A stretch of DNA of 17,302 nt from an uncultured Lachnospiraceae bacterium (GCA_910585625.1 CAJUFQ010000046.1:1-17302), one strand, 5' to 3'; positions 1 to 5,898 are shown, numbered from the stretch's first letter. The notes: generated by a model not told the origin, from the letters alone. Program-made: numbers and translations.

Positions 1-38
1 TTTGATAGTATAGATTGTTCAACTTTTTCTGTCCACAC

Positions 39-224
39 TTATATACTAACACCATCCCTGATTTTTTCCACGTTGAACAGTACGCGCCTGTTAATGCGTA
101 TCTCTGCCCCTGCCTCTGCCCCGATTTTCCGGGCGGTTGCCCGACCGCATGAGAGCATGGCGGAGAGTTTTTCAATGTCAACCGCTATCGGGTTTTCTAC
201 TTCCTGCCTGTTCGGTTTGTTCAT
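39..224 (-). CDS. Small excisionase-like helix-turn-helix DNA-binding protein
   Basis: This 61-aa protein has the look of the excisionase/MerR-like helix-turn-helix proteins encoded beside tyrosine recombinases. A central segment (LSAMLSCGRATARKIG, about residues 20-35) reads as the recognition helix pair, and an RINRRVLFN strand follows as in the wing of excisionase-type domains. Such proteins bind element ends and steer integrase toward excision, or regulate the element. It lies 31 bp downstream of the Rep gene on the same strand and is probably co-transcribed with it. AAAGGACGG, about 8 nt before the ATG, is a plausible ribosome binding site. The expected integrase partner would lie beyond the left edge of the window and is not visible. 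The class is inferred from fold pattern and context; a plain replication regulator is the alternative. Confidence 0.7.
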   Translation of the reverse strand: MNKPNRQEVENPIAVDIEKLSAMLSCGRATARKIGAEAGAEIRINRRVLFNVEKIRDGVSI

Positions 225-255
225 GGCTTGTCACCGTCCTTTCTGTCAGTTTCTT

Positions 256-1278
256 TTACTCCTTGAATGGCAGTTGTTGCTGTTCTGTTTCCGTCATTGT
301 ATGGAACTGCTCATTTCGTTTCAGGTATTTTTCAACCGTGTCATATGCCGTGATACTCCCATCTTCCTGATATACCCTCACTTCATGTATTCTCCGCAGG
401 AACGCTTTCCAAGTTTCGGGGCTGTCCGTTTGGATTTCCCGGTACTGTTTTTCAAGTTCCCAATTTGAAACTAAGTATGCAAAGTTAAAACACGAATATT
501 TGTTCGAGAACCTGGCAGGCAATTCCAGAGGGTATATGTCCAAATAGTCAAGCATATCGGATATTTTGAGTGAAGACCTGAACTCGTCAAATGCAATCAC
601 GCTCTGGCACTGGTAGCCGTCAAATGGATGCTGGTAGTCCGTCACCCGGTAGACGTTGGAATCCCCATGTTCGTCCAGTATGCCCCTTGTCTTGCCTTTC
701 CCGGTTGCCCCACAGATATAGCACACCTTAAGCCCTGTCCTCCGTTCGTTCTTGTATTTCTCCGTCAACATCATGGTGCGCAGTTTGTCCAGCTTGTCAA
801 TCTGGAGTATGTAGTCCTGGTTTTCTGCAAGTATTTCCGCATTTGTCATTCCATCCGCCACCATCTGGTACAGTTCCGTCATGTCCCCACGCTGTCCCCT
901 GCTGTCCGGCGGTCTTGTGCCCCATTCCTCAAAAGAGCCGTCAATTTTTGTCCCATGCTTTGTATCTTCTTTCCATTTGCCAGATTTCCTTATGTAATTT
1001 ACGTTGTCGCTTATCGTTCCCCTACACTTCTCTATGTGCGCCTCCGGGAAGTGTTTCTTCACCTTTGAGAACCTCACCCTTGAACCAAAGCATACAAAGA
1101 TATGCGTGTGGAACGTACTGCCCTGTTCGTCTGCCATGCAGAGATAGGAAAGTGTTTTAAAGCTGTCCCGGCATACCCCGAATATCTTTTCGTGTGAGTA
1201 CCCATAGTCCAAGGGGTTGTTTATGGTAAGCTGGTACTTATTTGCTTGTGTGTCTTTTGGCTTTTTTTCTTCTGCCAT
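256..1278 (-). CDS. rep: CRESS-DNA-virus-like replication initiator (HUH endonuclease + SF3 helicase)
   Basis: This 340-aa protein should nick a rolling-circle origin, stay covalently attached through a tyrosine, and unwind DNA. All hallmark motifs of circovirus/geminivirus-type Reps are visible in order. Motif I is YQLTINN (residues 15-21), the HUH metal site is FHTHIFVCF (His57, His59), and motif III is YIRK (Tyr95 nucleophile, Lys98). The helicase part has Walker A GATGKGKT (190-197), Walker B VIAFDE (227-232), a basic segment ARFSNKY and motif C YLVSN (Asn272). Length matches CRESS Reps (about 300-350 aa). The ATG at 1278 is chosen over an in-frame GTG at 1287 because AAAGGCGG lies 7 nt before it. 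Related Reps are known from bacterial plasmids and integrated copies (the pCRESS groups). Two hairpins with matching nonanucleotides lie upstream. The frame is intact, so the protein may be active. Confidence 0.9.
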   Translation of the reverse strand: MAEEKKPKDTQANKYQLTINNPLDYGYSHEKIFGVCRDSFKTLSYLCMADEQGSTFHTHIFVCFGSRVRFSKVKKHFPEAHIEKCRGTISDNVNYIRKSGKWKEDTKHGTKIDGSFEEWGTRPPDSRGQRGDMTELYQMVADGMTNAEILAENQDYILQIDKLDKLRTMMLTEKYKNERRTGLKVCYICGATGKGKTRGILDEHGDSNVYRVTDYQHPFDGYQCQSVIAFDEFRSSLKISDMLDYLDIYPLELPARFSNKYSCFNFAYLVSNWELEKQYREIQTDSPETWKAFLRRIHEVRVYQEDGSITAYDTVEKYLKRNEQFHTMTETEQQQLPFKE

Positions 1279-1453
1279 GACGTACACCGCCTTTCATGAT
1301 ATATTTTTTTTGATTTAACTATATCCCTGTTTTAATATTTTTGCCGTCCTTACCGCCTGTTCAATTTGTGCGGTCTTGGGCACACAGGATTTTTTTGCCG
1401 GAAACCGCATATTTACAGGCTTTCAGGGTTTTGTTTTGCTTTGTGTGTTTTTT

Positions 1454-1471
1454 GGGGGTAATACTAACCCC
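1454..1471 (-). other. Candidate rolling-circle origin hairpin A (loop TAGTATTAC)
   Basis: On the minus strand, the strand that encodes Rep, a short GGGG/CCCC stem (1454-1457 with 1468-1471) presents TAGTATTAC at 1466-1458. This is letter for letter the nonanucleotide of circovirus origins, which their Reps cut as TAGTATT/AC. The stem is only 4 bp but all G-C. The site lies about 180 bp upstream of the rep start. The sequence is direct observation; origin function is inferred from the match and the adjacent Rep. Confidence 0.65.
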
Positions 1472-1517
1472 GGAAAGCGCAGGGCGCGGCAGGTGTCCTG
1501 TGCCTTGGAACCCTGCC

Positions 1518-1616
1518 TGTCACACCCCCTAGGGCTGTCACACTGCCCCATGTGACAGGGTATGGCTTGGGGAGCCTTGGTAATAAAGGGGGTGGGGGGT
1601 TTTGTCACAGTCACAC
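1518..1616. repeat. TGTCACA iterons between the two origin hairpins
   Basis: TGTCACA occurs at 1518-1524, 1536-1542 and 1603-1609. It is inverted at 1551-1557, and a shortened copy (GTCACAC) lies at 1610-1616. The 1535-1542 copy and the inverted copy at 1551-1558 form an 8-bp hairpin with an 8-nt loop. Short iterons near the nick site are where CRESS and other rolling-circle Reps dock, so these are the best candidates for Rep binding sites. That role is inference. Confidence 0.6.
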
Positions 1617-1646
1617 AGGTTAGCTGGTAATACTGGCAGCTAACCT
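1617..1646 (-). other. Candidate rolling-circle origin hairpin B (loop CAGTATTAC)
   Basis: A perfect 10-bp stem (AGGTTAGCTG at 1617-1626 with CAGCTAACCT at 1637-1646) closes a 10-nt loop. Read on the minus strand, the loop is CCAGTATTAC, containing the CRESS-type nonanucleotide CAGTATTAC at 1635-1627. Stem and loop sizes match those of circovirus and geminivirus origins, where nicking occurs after the seventh base of the nonanucleotide. It lies about 340 bp upstream of rep on the rep-coding strand. Of the two hairpins it has the more convincing structure. Confidence 0.75.
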
Positions 1647-1712
1647 TCCATGCGTTCCCGACCGCCCCAATGCCAGCCCCGCATTCCGGCGCGGCGCGCC
1701 TCCATGCGTTCC
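1647..1712. repeat. 12-bp direct repeat TCCATGCGTTCC
   Basis: TCCATGCGTTCC occurs at 1647-1658 and 1701-1712, just beyond origin hairpin B and separated by GC-rich sequence. It could be an accessory origin repeat or a duplication relic. No function can be assigned. Confidence 0.5.
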
Positions 1713-1921
1713 AGGCAGCCGTGCGGTTAGGGCAGGACAGCCGGGGGCGTCAGGCTCCCGTCCCTGTTTTCACAGGGCATTGCCATCCCCTTCCATAAAG
1801 CAGCCAGCGCTGGTATGCATTTGCTTCATGGTATCATTATAAAATCCCGGGTAAGACAGAACAAGGGAAGGATGGAAAAATCTTTCGTGTCCCTGGGACT
1901 TTTTTCATGCCGGAAAGGTGG

Positions 1922-1980
1922 AGAATTGCGTCAGGTGTGCCAAAATTGTGTTAGGTGTGTCAGAATTGTATTGAGGTGTG
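1922..1980. repeat. Three-copy ~20-bp tandem repeat (iteron-like)
   Basis: AATTG recurs at 1924, 1944 and 1964, each followed by AGGTGTG at 1933, 1953 and 1974. This gives a period of 20-21 bp, two helical turns. The array lies between the origin region and the promoter of the secreted-protein gene. It could bind a replication or regulatory protein on one face of the helix. Apart from these repeats and the hairpins listed separately, 1279-2135 contains no credible gene. Confidence 0.6.
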
Positions 1981-2135
1981 TATAAGCCATATAGGCTTGT
2001 GGGAAATTGCAGCCTTGGGGTAAGAAAATAGGATAAAATTATCTGATAATTTATAAACAAATGTATGTTCGATAAAAAACATGGATTTGGAAGTGCAATA
2101 ACAGGGGGTGGGTAAGGGTGGCAGCAGGCATGGCT

Positions 2136-2198
2136 TGTCGAACAGTGTCGAAAAATTAAATTGACAAAATATTTATAATGTCTTATAATTTTAGACAT
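2136..2198 (+). promoter_or_regulatory. Consensus promoter with operator-like repeats for the secreted-protein gene
   Basis: TTGACA (2161-2166) and TATAAT (2184-2189) are separated by exactly 17 bp, a textbook SigA promoter. The inverted repeat ATGTCT-N9-AGACAT (2178-2198) encloses the -10 box. Two direct TGTCGAA copies (2136-2142 and 2146-2152), one helical turn apart, sit just upstream of the -35 box. Both repeat types are placed where a regulator would act. The promoter is near certain from sequence; the operators are inference. Confidence 0.8.
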
Positions 2199-2291
2199 AG
2201 AAGTGGGTCACAAAAAAACACCGGGCGCATATCATAAGGAACAGAAGGAAAGCCCCGGCATGGCACTTGAAGAAAGGATGGAGGGAATCAT

Positions 2292-3008
2292 ATGGAAGTG
2301 AAATGGAGAATGAAAGGGATTGCCAGGAAGGTTGCGGCGGCAGCCATTGCGGCGGCGGTCGTGTTCGGGAGCGTGCAGGCGGCAGGCTTTACGGCAGAGG
2401 CGAAAGGGACAGCGTTCATCAACAGGAAGACCAGCAGCGTCACCCCGACAATCAAATCCGCCAAGCGGTCTAACGGCAAGGTAAACGTAACCGTTACGGT
2501 CCCTGCAAGCAAGGTTAAAAAACTGGGCAAAGTAAAGAAGGTTACCGTTTCCCACGGTTCCACTAAGAACAGCAAAAAGTTTGAGGCAGTTAAGGCAACC
2601 GCAAAGGTCACCAAGAAGGGTAAGAACCAGTACACATTCTCATTAAACAGCAAGAAACTAAACAGCTACAAGACGGCTTACATGGCGGTAAGGTTTGATG
2701 GAAAGTCAAACTGGTCTAAGCTGGCTAAGGTTTCCGGCAAGGCAGGGCAGGTAATCGTGACGTACCATCTGCAATGCCAATGTGGGAAGGAGTGGACGAA
2801 CCATACTGGGTTTGCGGCGTTATCAAATTTGTGGGATAAGCACTCAGCAGAGATGGATAAAAAAGCTTGCGAGGAAGCTGGTATTGTTACTTCTGGTTCT
2901 GGTGAAGATAGTAAAGTCGTATCTGTTGAGGATTTATTAAATGTCGGTGCAGGTTTAGGTAAACATGCTGGCTACAAAACCTGGTCAACAGCTAGCTACT
3001 CTAATTAA
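2292..3008 (+). CDS. Secreted lysine-rich protein of unknown function (replicon cargo)
   Basis: This 238-aa protein starts with a basic patch and an alanine-rich hydrophobic stretch ending near AEA-KG (about residue 38). That is a typical Sec signal peptide, so it is probably exported. Residues 40-155 are rich in Lys, Ser, Thr and Val with an alternating pattern suggesting a beta-sandwich. The C-terminal part has a possible metal site: CQC near 162-164, then His residues and a Cys near 193. GGAGGG lies 6 nt before the ATG; an in-frame ATG at 2310 would give a shorter leader. A consensus promoter and a strong terminator frame it as a single-gene unit, opposite in strand to rep. I do not recognise the family. 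Surface adhesion or decoration, or a secreted effector, are possibilities only. Confidence 0.75.
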   Translation: MEVKWRMKGIARKVAAAAIAAAVVFGSVQAAGFTAEAKGTAFINRKTSSVTPTIKSAKRSNGKVNVTVTVPASKVKKLGKVKKVTVSHGSTKNSKKFEAVKATAKVTKKGKNQYTFSLNSKKLNSYKTAYMAVRFDGKSNWSKLAKVSGKAGQVIVTYHLQCQCGKEWTNHTGFAALSNLWDKHSAEMDKKACEEAGIVTSGSGEDSKVVSVEDLLNVGAGLGKHAGYKTWSTASYSN

Positions 3009-3023
3009 ATATCCCAGCAACAC

Positions 3024-3050
3024 CCGCCACTTTCAAGTGGCGGTTTTATT
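3024..3050 (+). terminator. Rho-independent terminator after the secreted-protein gene
   Basis: CCGCCACTT (3024-3032) pairs with AAGTGGCGG (3035-3043), followed by TTTTATTTT. It lies 15 bp after the stop codon of the secreted protein and should end its transcript. Confidence 0.85.
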
Positions 3051-3067
3051 TTGCCTTTATAAACAGG

Positions 3068-3182
3068 TTGTTTTCTGTGTTAGAATATGGTAAAATTATG
3101 TATTATAGGGAAGGTGGGTGTTTTTATGTATGCAGATAGTGAAATGCATTTTATTTTTGGTTATAGATTAATTAGGCGATAA
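3068..3182 (+). other. Promoter plus 18-codon ORF, probable 5' remnant of a gene
   Basis: TTGTTT (3068-3073) and TAAAAT (3091-3096), 17 bp apart, precede a GGAAGGTGGG ribosome binding site and an ATG at 3126. The ORF MYADSEMHFIFGYRLIRR stops at 3182. Good expression signals in front of so short a frame suggest the start of a gene whose body was deleted. A genuine micro-peptide cannot be ruled out. Confidence 0.35.
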
Positions 3183-3268
3183 GTATAGATTCCAAGATGA
3201 ACTTGCAAGGGGACAGCTTTCCCCTTTCCCTAAAGGGATGGCAGGCAGGATAGATTTTTTATAACTAA

Positions 3269-3369
3269 GGGATATTTCAATAGAAGTGCATTGAAATACC
3301 CCTTTTTCCATGCTTTGGGCTCTGCTGCCCAAAGTCCGCCCTGTAAACCCCCACTTGCCCTGCAAGTGC
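3269..3369. repeat. Cluster of three hairpins in a gene-free stretch
   Basis: The stretch 3183-3420 has no credible gene but contains three stem-loops in about 100 bp. They are GGGATATTTCAA with TTGAAATACCC (3269-3301, followed by TTTTT), TTTGGGC/GCCCAAA (about 3315-3334) and CACTTGC/GCAAGTG (3352-3369). The first could terminate plus-strand transcription. Dense hairpins in the non-coding part of a mobile element are also typical of transfer origins or single-strand origins. Function is not established by sequence. Confidence 0.5.
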
Positions 3370-3424
3370 CATCCGGTAAAGGGGTTGACAGGCTCCTTGG
3401 CTTTTGCGATATGTGAAAATTGGA

Positions 3425-3453
3425 TTGCCGGATAATGGCTGGTGTGCTATAAT
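3425..3453 (+). promoter_or_regulatory. Promoter of the Hol-Tox-like toxin
   Basis: TTGCCG (3425-3430), a 17-bp spacer ending in TGTGC, and a perfect TATAAT (3448-3453) form an extended -10 promoter. Transcription would begin near 3460, leaving a leader of about 65 nt before the toxin ATG. Confidence 0.75.
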
Positions 3454-3488
3454 CTGCCTATGGAGCAGTCGCGTTACGGGGTGGTGAG

Positions 3489-3515
3489 CCTCCCTCACTT
3501 GGAAAAGACGGGAGG
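3489..3515 (+). promoter_or_regulatory. Ribosome-binding-site sequestering stem in the toxin leader
   Basis: CCTCCC (3489-3494) is perfectly complementary to GGGAGG (3510-3515), the Shine-Dalgarno sequence of the toxin. A competing hairpin GTGAG/CTCAC (3484-3497) overlaps the anti-Shine-Dalgarno side. Translation blocking in the full-length message is common for type I toxins; that it works here is inferred. Confidence 0.55.
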
Positions 3516-3523
3516 TGGTGCAG

Positions 3524-3625
3524 ATGGAAAGTACATATGATATTTTAAGCCTGTTATTTTTGGGCGGTAACTTCCTGATTGCATTGCTTGCCTATTTGGA
3601 TAATAGGAACAACAGGCGAAAATAA
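3524..3625 (+). CDS. Hol-Tox-like small membrane toxin (type I toxin-antitoxin)
   Basis: This is a 33-residue peptide too short for usual gene calling. It has an acidic start (MESTYD), one hydrophobic membrane segment (ILSLLFLGGNFLIALLAYL, about residues 7-25) and a polar basic tail (DNRNNRRK). This is the layout of the putative holin-like toxin family of Firmicutes type I systems. Such peptides depolarise or damage the membrane when overproduced. GGGAGGTGG lies 6-9 nt before the ATG but can be masked by an upstream CCTCCC. A consensus promoter lies upstream and a convergent antisense promoter downstream, completing a toxin-antitoxin layout. Such modules often stabilise plasmids and conjugative elements. 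It appears intact although most neighbours are decayed. Confidence 0.75.
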   Translation: MESTYDILSLLFLGGNFLIALLAYLDNRNNRRK

Positions 3626-3712
3626 ATAAGCCTACCTTGTACTTTGCCGAGGACAGGTAGGCTTACATAGCTATTTGAGGAGGTAAACCACTCTTGTGGG
3701 CGGTTGCTCCTT
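3612..3712 (-). ncRNA. Predicted antisense antitoxin RNA to the Hol-Tox-like toxin
   Basis: On the minus strand, TTGATT (3747-3742) and TATATT (3724-3719) are 17 bp apart and would start an RNA near 3712, transcribed toward the toxin. It would end at a perfect 10-bp stem (AAGCCTACCT with AGGTAGGCTT, 3627-3664) followed on that strand by a T-rich ATTTATTTT. The roughly 100-nt RNA is complementary to the 3' part of the toxin message. This matches TxpA/RatA-style systems, in which the RNA blocks or destabilises the toxin mRNA. Promoter and stem are seen; the RNA itself is a prediction. Confidence 0.6.
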
Positions 3713-3716
3713 TTTT
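3679..3716 (+). terminator. Terminator of the toxin mRNA
   Basis: GGAG (3679-3682) with CTCC (3707-3710) at the base and CCAC/GTGG at the tip form a hairpin followed by six T residues (3711-3716). The toxin transcript would therefore carry the region complementary to the antisense RNA. The remainder, 3717-3860, holds only the antisense promoter. Confidence 0.7.
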
Positions 3717-3863
3717 ATAATATAACATTTCTGTATCTGAAAATCAACTGCATTTTTTGGAATCCGGCGAAATTATTCCCCTTTATTATTTGACACATAT
3801 CCTAAAAACAGCCACCATTTTTGACACCGTTTTTCTGGGATTTTACGGTTTTTAGTGGGATTG

Positions 3864-4832
3864 GATGAAAAGAAGAAACGCCGGGAATGCCCATAAATAG
3901 GCATTTACAGCGTTCCATATAGATTAGTAAAAGCCATACCATAAAAAGTATAGGATTATATGCAATTACTGTATGAAAACAATCTGCCGTTGATTCAAAA
4001 ATTTGTAAAGCCATTTGCCGCCTATGAACCTATGGAGGATTTATTGAAGGAAGCCTAGTTCGGACTATGGGAAGCAGTACAGCACTATGAAACATCTGAA
4101 AATGTGCGGTTTATGATCTATGCGGAATACTGGGTAAAACAATCCGTACAACGCTATCTTGAAAAATGTGGCTCTACGGTGCGAATACCAAGCCATGTAT
4201 GGCAGAGAATAGAACGTTACAAGAAAACCGTATAGGAGTTAGAGCAGGAGTTTGGCAGAGAGCCGACAGACAATGAGATAGCTGATAAAATGCGTATATC
4301 TGTAGGACTGCTGCCGGAATTAAAAATACGGATGCAGGGGGGGAGCCAGTTTAGACACCCTTTTAGCAGATGATAACAGCTTAACACTTGCCGATGCTAT
4401 ACAAGCCGATTTTAGCCTTGAAGATGAAGCGATAAAATGTATGCCGAACACTCTAAAAGTGAATTATTGGGCATTGTGGAGCGTTCTACAAGTGATAGAG
4501 AGAACCATGTAATAAGGGAGATAATCATAAATAATCGGACAATGGCAGCAGTAGCCAGAGAGCAGGGCATAACCATAGAGCGAGTAAGACAGACAAAGGA
4601 AAACGGACCGCGGCGGCTGCGGATAGGCAAGGCAAAGCGTGGGTTATTAAAAAAATTTGATATTGTGGAAGCCGGAGCATACAGAAATAGTATGAATAAA
4701 TTTAATGAGCATGGTTTTGCTTCAGCAGTGGAGTATATTGCTTTACGCCGGGCAGAATTACAAGCAGAGTATGAAAAGCATAAAAGACAGGTGGAAATTA
4801 TGCTTGAACAGAGAAAAAACGTCTGTAAATAG
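3864..4832 (+). pseudogene. Degenerate sigma-70-like factor of a conjugative element
   Basis: Joined across frames, this reads as a sigma-70-family protein of the type carried by Tn1549-like elements in Clostridia. An N-terminal part with sigma region 2-like sequence includes LYENNLPLIQKFVKPFAAYE and YAEYWVKQSVQRYLEKCG. It is followed by EFGREPTDNEIADKMRIS (region 3-like) and a region 4 helix-turn-helix NRTMAAVAREQGITIERVRQ. In-frame stops lie at 3894, 3942, 3951, 4056 and 4233. A frameshift falls at a run of seven G (4337-4343), and another falls near 4435. The last 131 codons (4437-4832) remain open from an internal ATG, but no ribosome binding site supports that start. The true 5' end is uncertain. 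Family identity is fairly safe; loss of function is very likely. Confidence 0.75.
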
Positions 4833-4988
4833 CGGTTAAATGTAAATCGTAACTCTATTGTAACACCATGTAGAGCCGGAAAGCCTTTATTTTCAATGGT
4901 ACGCAGTTCTCCAAGAGATAATTACAAACAGAATAAGAGGTTATATGAAACCCTTGAAAGCCCACAATGTCATTAACTTAAGAAAAAG

Positions 4989-5040
4989 CAATACCGGATA
5001 GCTTTACACCCATCCAGGGGGTAAAGGACATCCGGTATTG
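4989..5040. terminator. Long imperfect hairpin in the 4833-5123 gap
   Basis: CAATACCGGAT (4989-4999) and ATCCGGTATTG (5030-5040) are perfect 11-bp arms. Inside them CTTTAC pairs with GTAAAG and CCC with GGG, giving about 20 paired bases. It follows the sigma-like pseudogene and faces a transposase-like remnant. A bidirectional terminator is likely, but the T tract is poor. A transposon-end structure is the alternative. No gene is recognised between 4833 and 5123. Confidence 0.5.
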
Positions 5041-5123
5041 TTCTGGAAAATTAATTCTAATATTTGATACTATTCTACTATATTTATCATGCGGAACGTG
5101 CTCATGTTCTATAACTTTTCTGC

Positions 5124-5282
5124 TCAATAAGCTCTTTTATGCGTATTTGAATATTTTCCCGCAAGTTGCCCCTTTGTCCGATGGTAATGGCGGTCTGGCC
5201 TTATTGGAACCAGATTCTTGCTGATGTCTTCATAAATCTGCTGGAACAGTTCATCCTGTTTCCGCGCGTCCGTTTCAAACAG
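5124..5282 (-). pseudogene. C-terminal remnant, probably of a DDE transposase
   Basis: The minus-strand frame ending at the TGA at 5124-5126 reads FETDARKQDELFQQIYEDI, then KNLVPIRPDRHYHR, and a basic tail ending HKRAY. The LVPIRPDRHY motif followed by a basic tail resembles the extreme C terminus of IS4-type transposases (commonly I-L-P-I-R-P-G-R). There is no start codon with a ribosome binding site, and upstream sequence in this frame soon meets stops near 5350, so only a 3' fragment is left. The family call rests on a short motif and my memory of it, so it is moderate at best. A relic of a mobilisation gene is an alternative. Confidence 0.4.
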
Positions 5283-5373
5283 GATATAGATCACACAAAC
5301 GAGAACATAAAAACCTTGTGTCTTGCGTAAGGCTTTTGCATAATGCGGTTATCAAAGAAAAGGCGGTGTTTTC

Positions 5374-5742
5374 ATGGATAGAACAGCGTATAAGAACCGG
5401 CATATTAAAGAGCATTACGGCAGGATAAATTTTGTTATACCCAAAGGCGAAAAGGACAGGATAAAGAAAATATGTTCTGAAATAGGGGCAAGCGTCAATG
5501 AATATCTCTATATGCTTGTCTGCAATGACATTGCGGACGGTACAAGCAGAATGGCAGAAAAGAAACAGGATTTTAATGTGGAACAGGAGCGTATGCTTGG
5601 AAGGTGGCAAGCGCCAAGAAAATATTATGAAATGATAGAGGATTTGTCCTATACCAAAGACGAGGGATATTTTATCTATCTGAAAAAGGGTTTTGCTTTC
5701 AGTTCGGCTTCTGATTGCTTATATCCTTCCATAAAGCCATAA
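5374..5742 (+). CDS. Ribbon-helix-helix-like protein with a replaced C terminus
   Basis: This is a 122-aa ORF with AAAGGCGG about 8 nt before its ATG. Residues 15-60 (RINFVIPKGEKDRIKKICSEIG, in two parts, then ASVNEYLYMLVCNDI) match the strand-helix-helix plan of Arc/MetJ-type DNA-binding proteins. Such proteins serve as antitoxins or relaxosome and regulatory factors on conjugative elements. The middle (RKYYEMIEDLSYTKDEGYFIYLKKG) looks native. The last 16 or so residues (FAFSSASDCLYPSIKP) are the antisense of the neighbouring minus-strand gene remnant, so a deletion has probably fused two loci. DNA binding may survive; the tail is unlikely to be original. Confidence 0.65.
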   Translation: MDRTAYKNRHIKEHYGRINFVIPKGEKDRIKKICSEIGASVNEYLYMLVCNDIADGTSRMAEKKQDFNVEQERMLGRWQAPRKYYEMIEDLSYTKDEGYFIYLKKGFAFSSASDCLYPSIKP

Positions 5743-5845
5743 TTGAACAAATCATAAAGCATTATGGAAATACTTTCACCATACGCAGCCTCTTGTCCCC
5801 CGTGCCGAATGCCATCGCGTCCATCACCCTGTTTTCATTTCCCAT
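5676..5845 (-). pseudogene. Frameshifted small conjugative-element gene
   Basis: A strong AAAGGAGG ribosome binding site precedes an ATG at 5845 encoding MGNENRVMDAMAFGTGDKRL and seven more residues, stopping at 5762. Shifting frame near 5770 continues a sensible protein: ISIMLYDLFNYGFMEGYKQS, then EAELKAKPFFR, ending at 5676. The pieces together suggest one protein of about 55 residues broken by a single frameshift, with its 3' end cut by the same junction that altered the ribbon-helix-helix gene. I do not recognise a named family; the call rests on reading-frame continuity and the good translation signal. Confidence 0.45.
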
Positions 5846-5898
5846 AATAAAGCCCTCCTTTTTTTAAATATTCTTTCTGTTTCTTTGCCTTCTGCAAT

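Noticed and set aside
1804..1813. Perfect palindrome CCAGCGCTGG
   Set aside because: Only 10 bp in GC-rich DNA with no flanking context; expected by chance at this scale.
1887..1906. Possible terminator GTCC-CTG-GGAC followed by T residues
   Set aside because: A four-base-pair stem is too weak, and no upstream plus-strand gene needs it.
2288..2653. Minus-strand hydrophobic open frame of 121 codons
   Set aside because: Antisense of the signal peptide and Lys-rich region of the secreted protein; hydrophobicity arises from reading lysine codons backwards.
3802..4014. 70-codon minus-strand frame with a hydrophobic segment
   Set aside because: Overlaps the sigma-like pseudogene, whose plus-strand similarity extends through it; no supported start.
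4437..4832. 131-codon frame as an independent gene
   Set aside because: It is the region 4 end of the sigma-like pseudogene; the ATG is internal and lacks a ribosome binding site.
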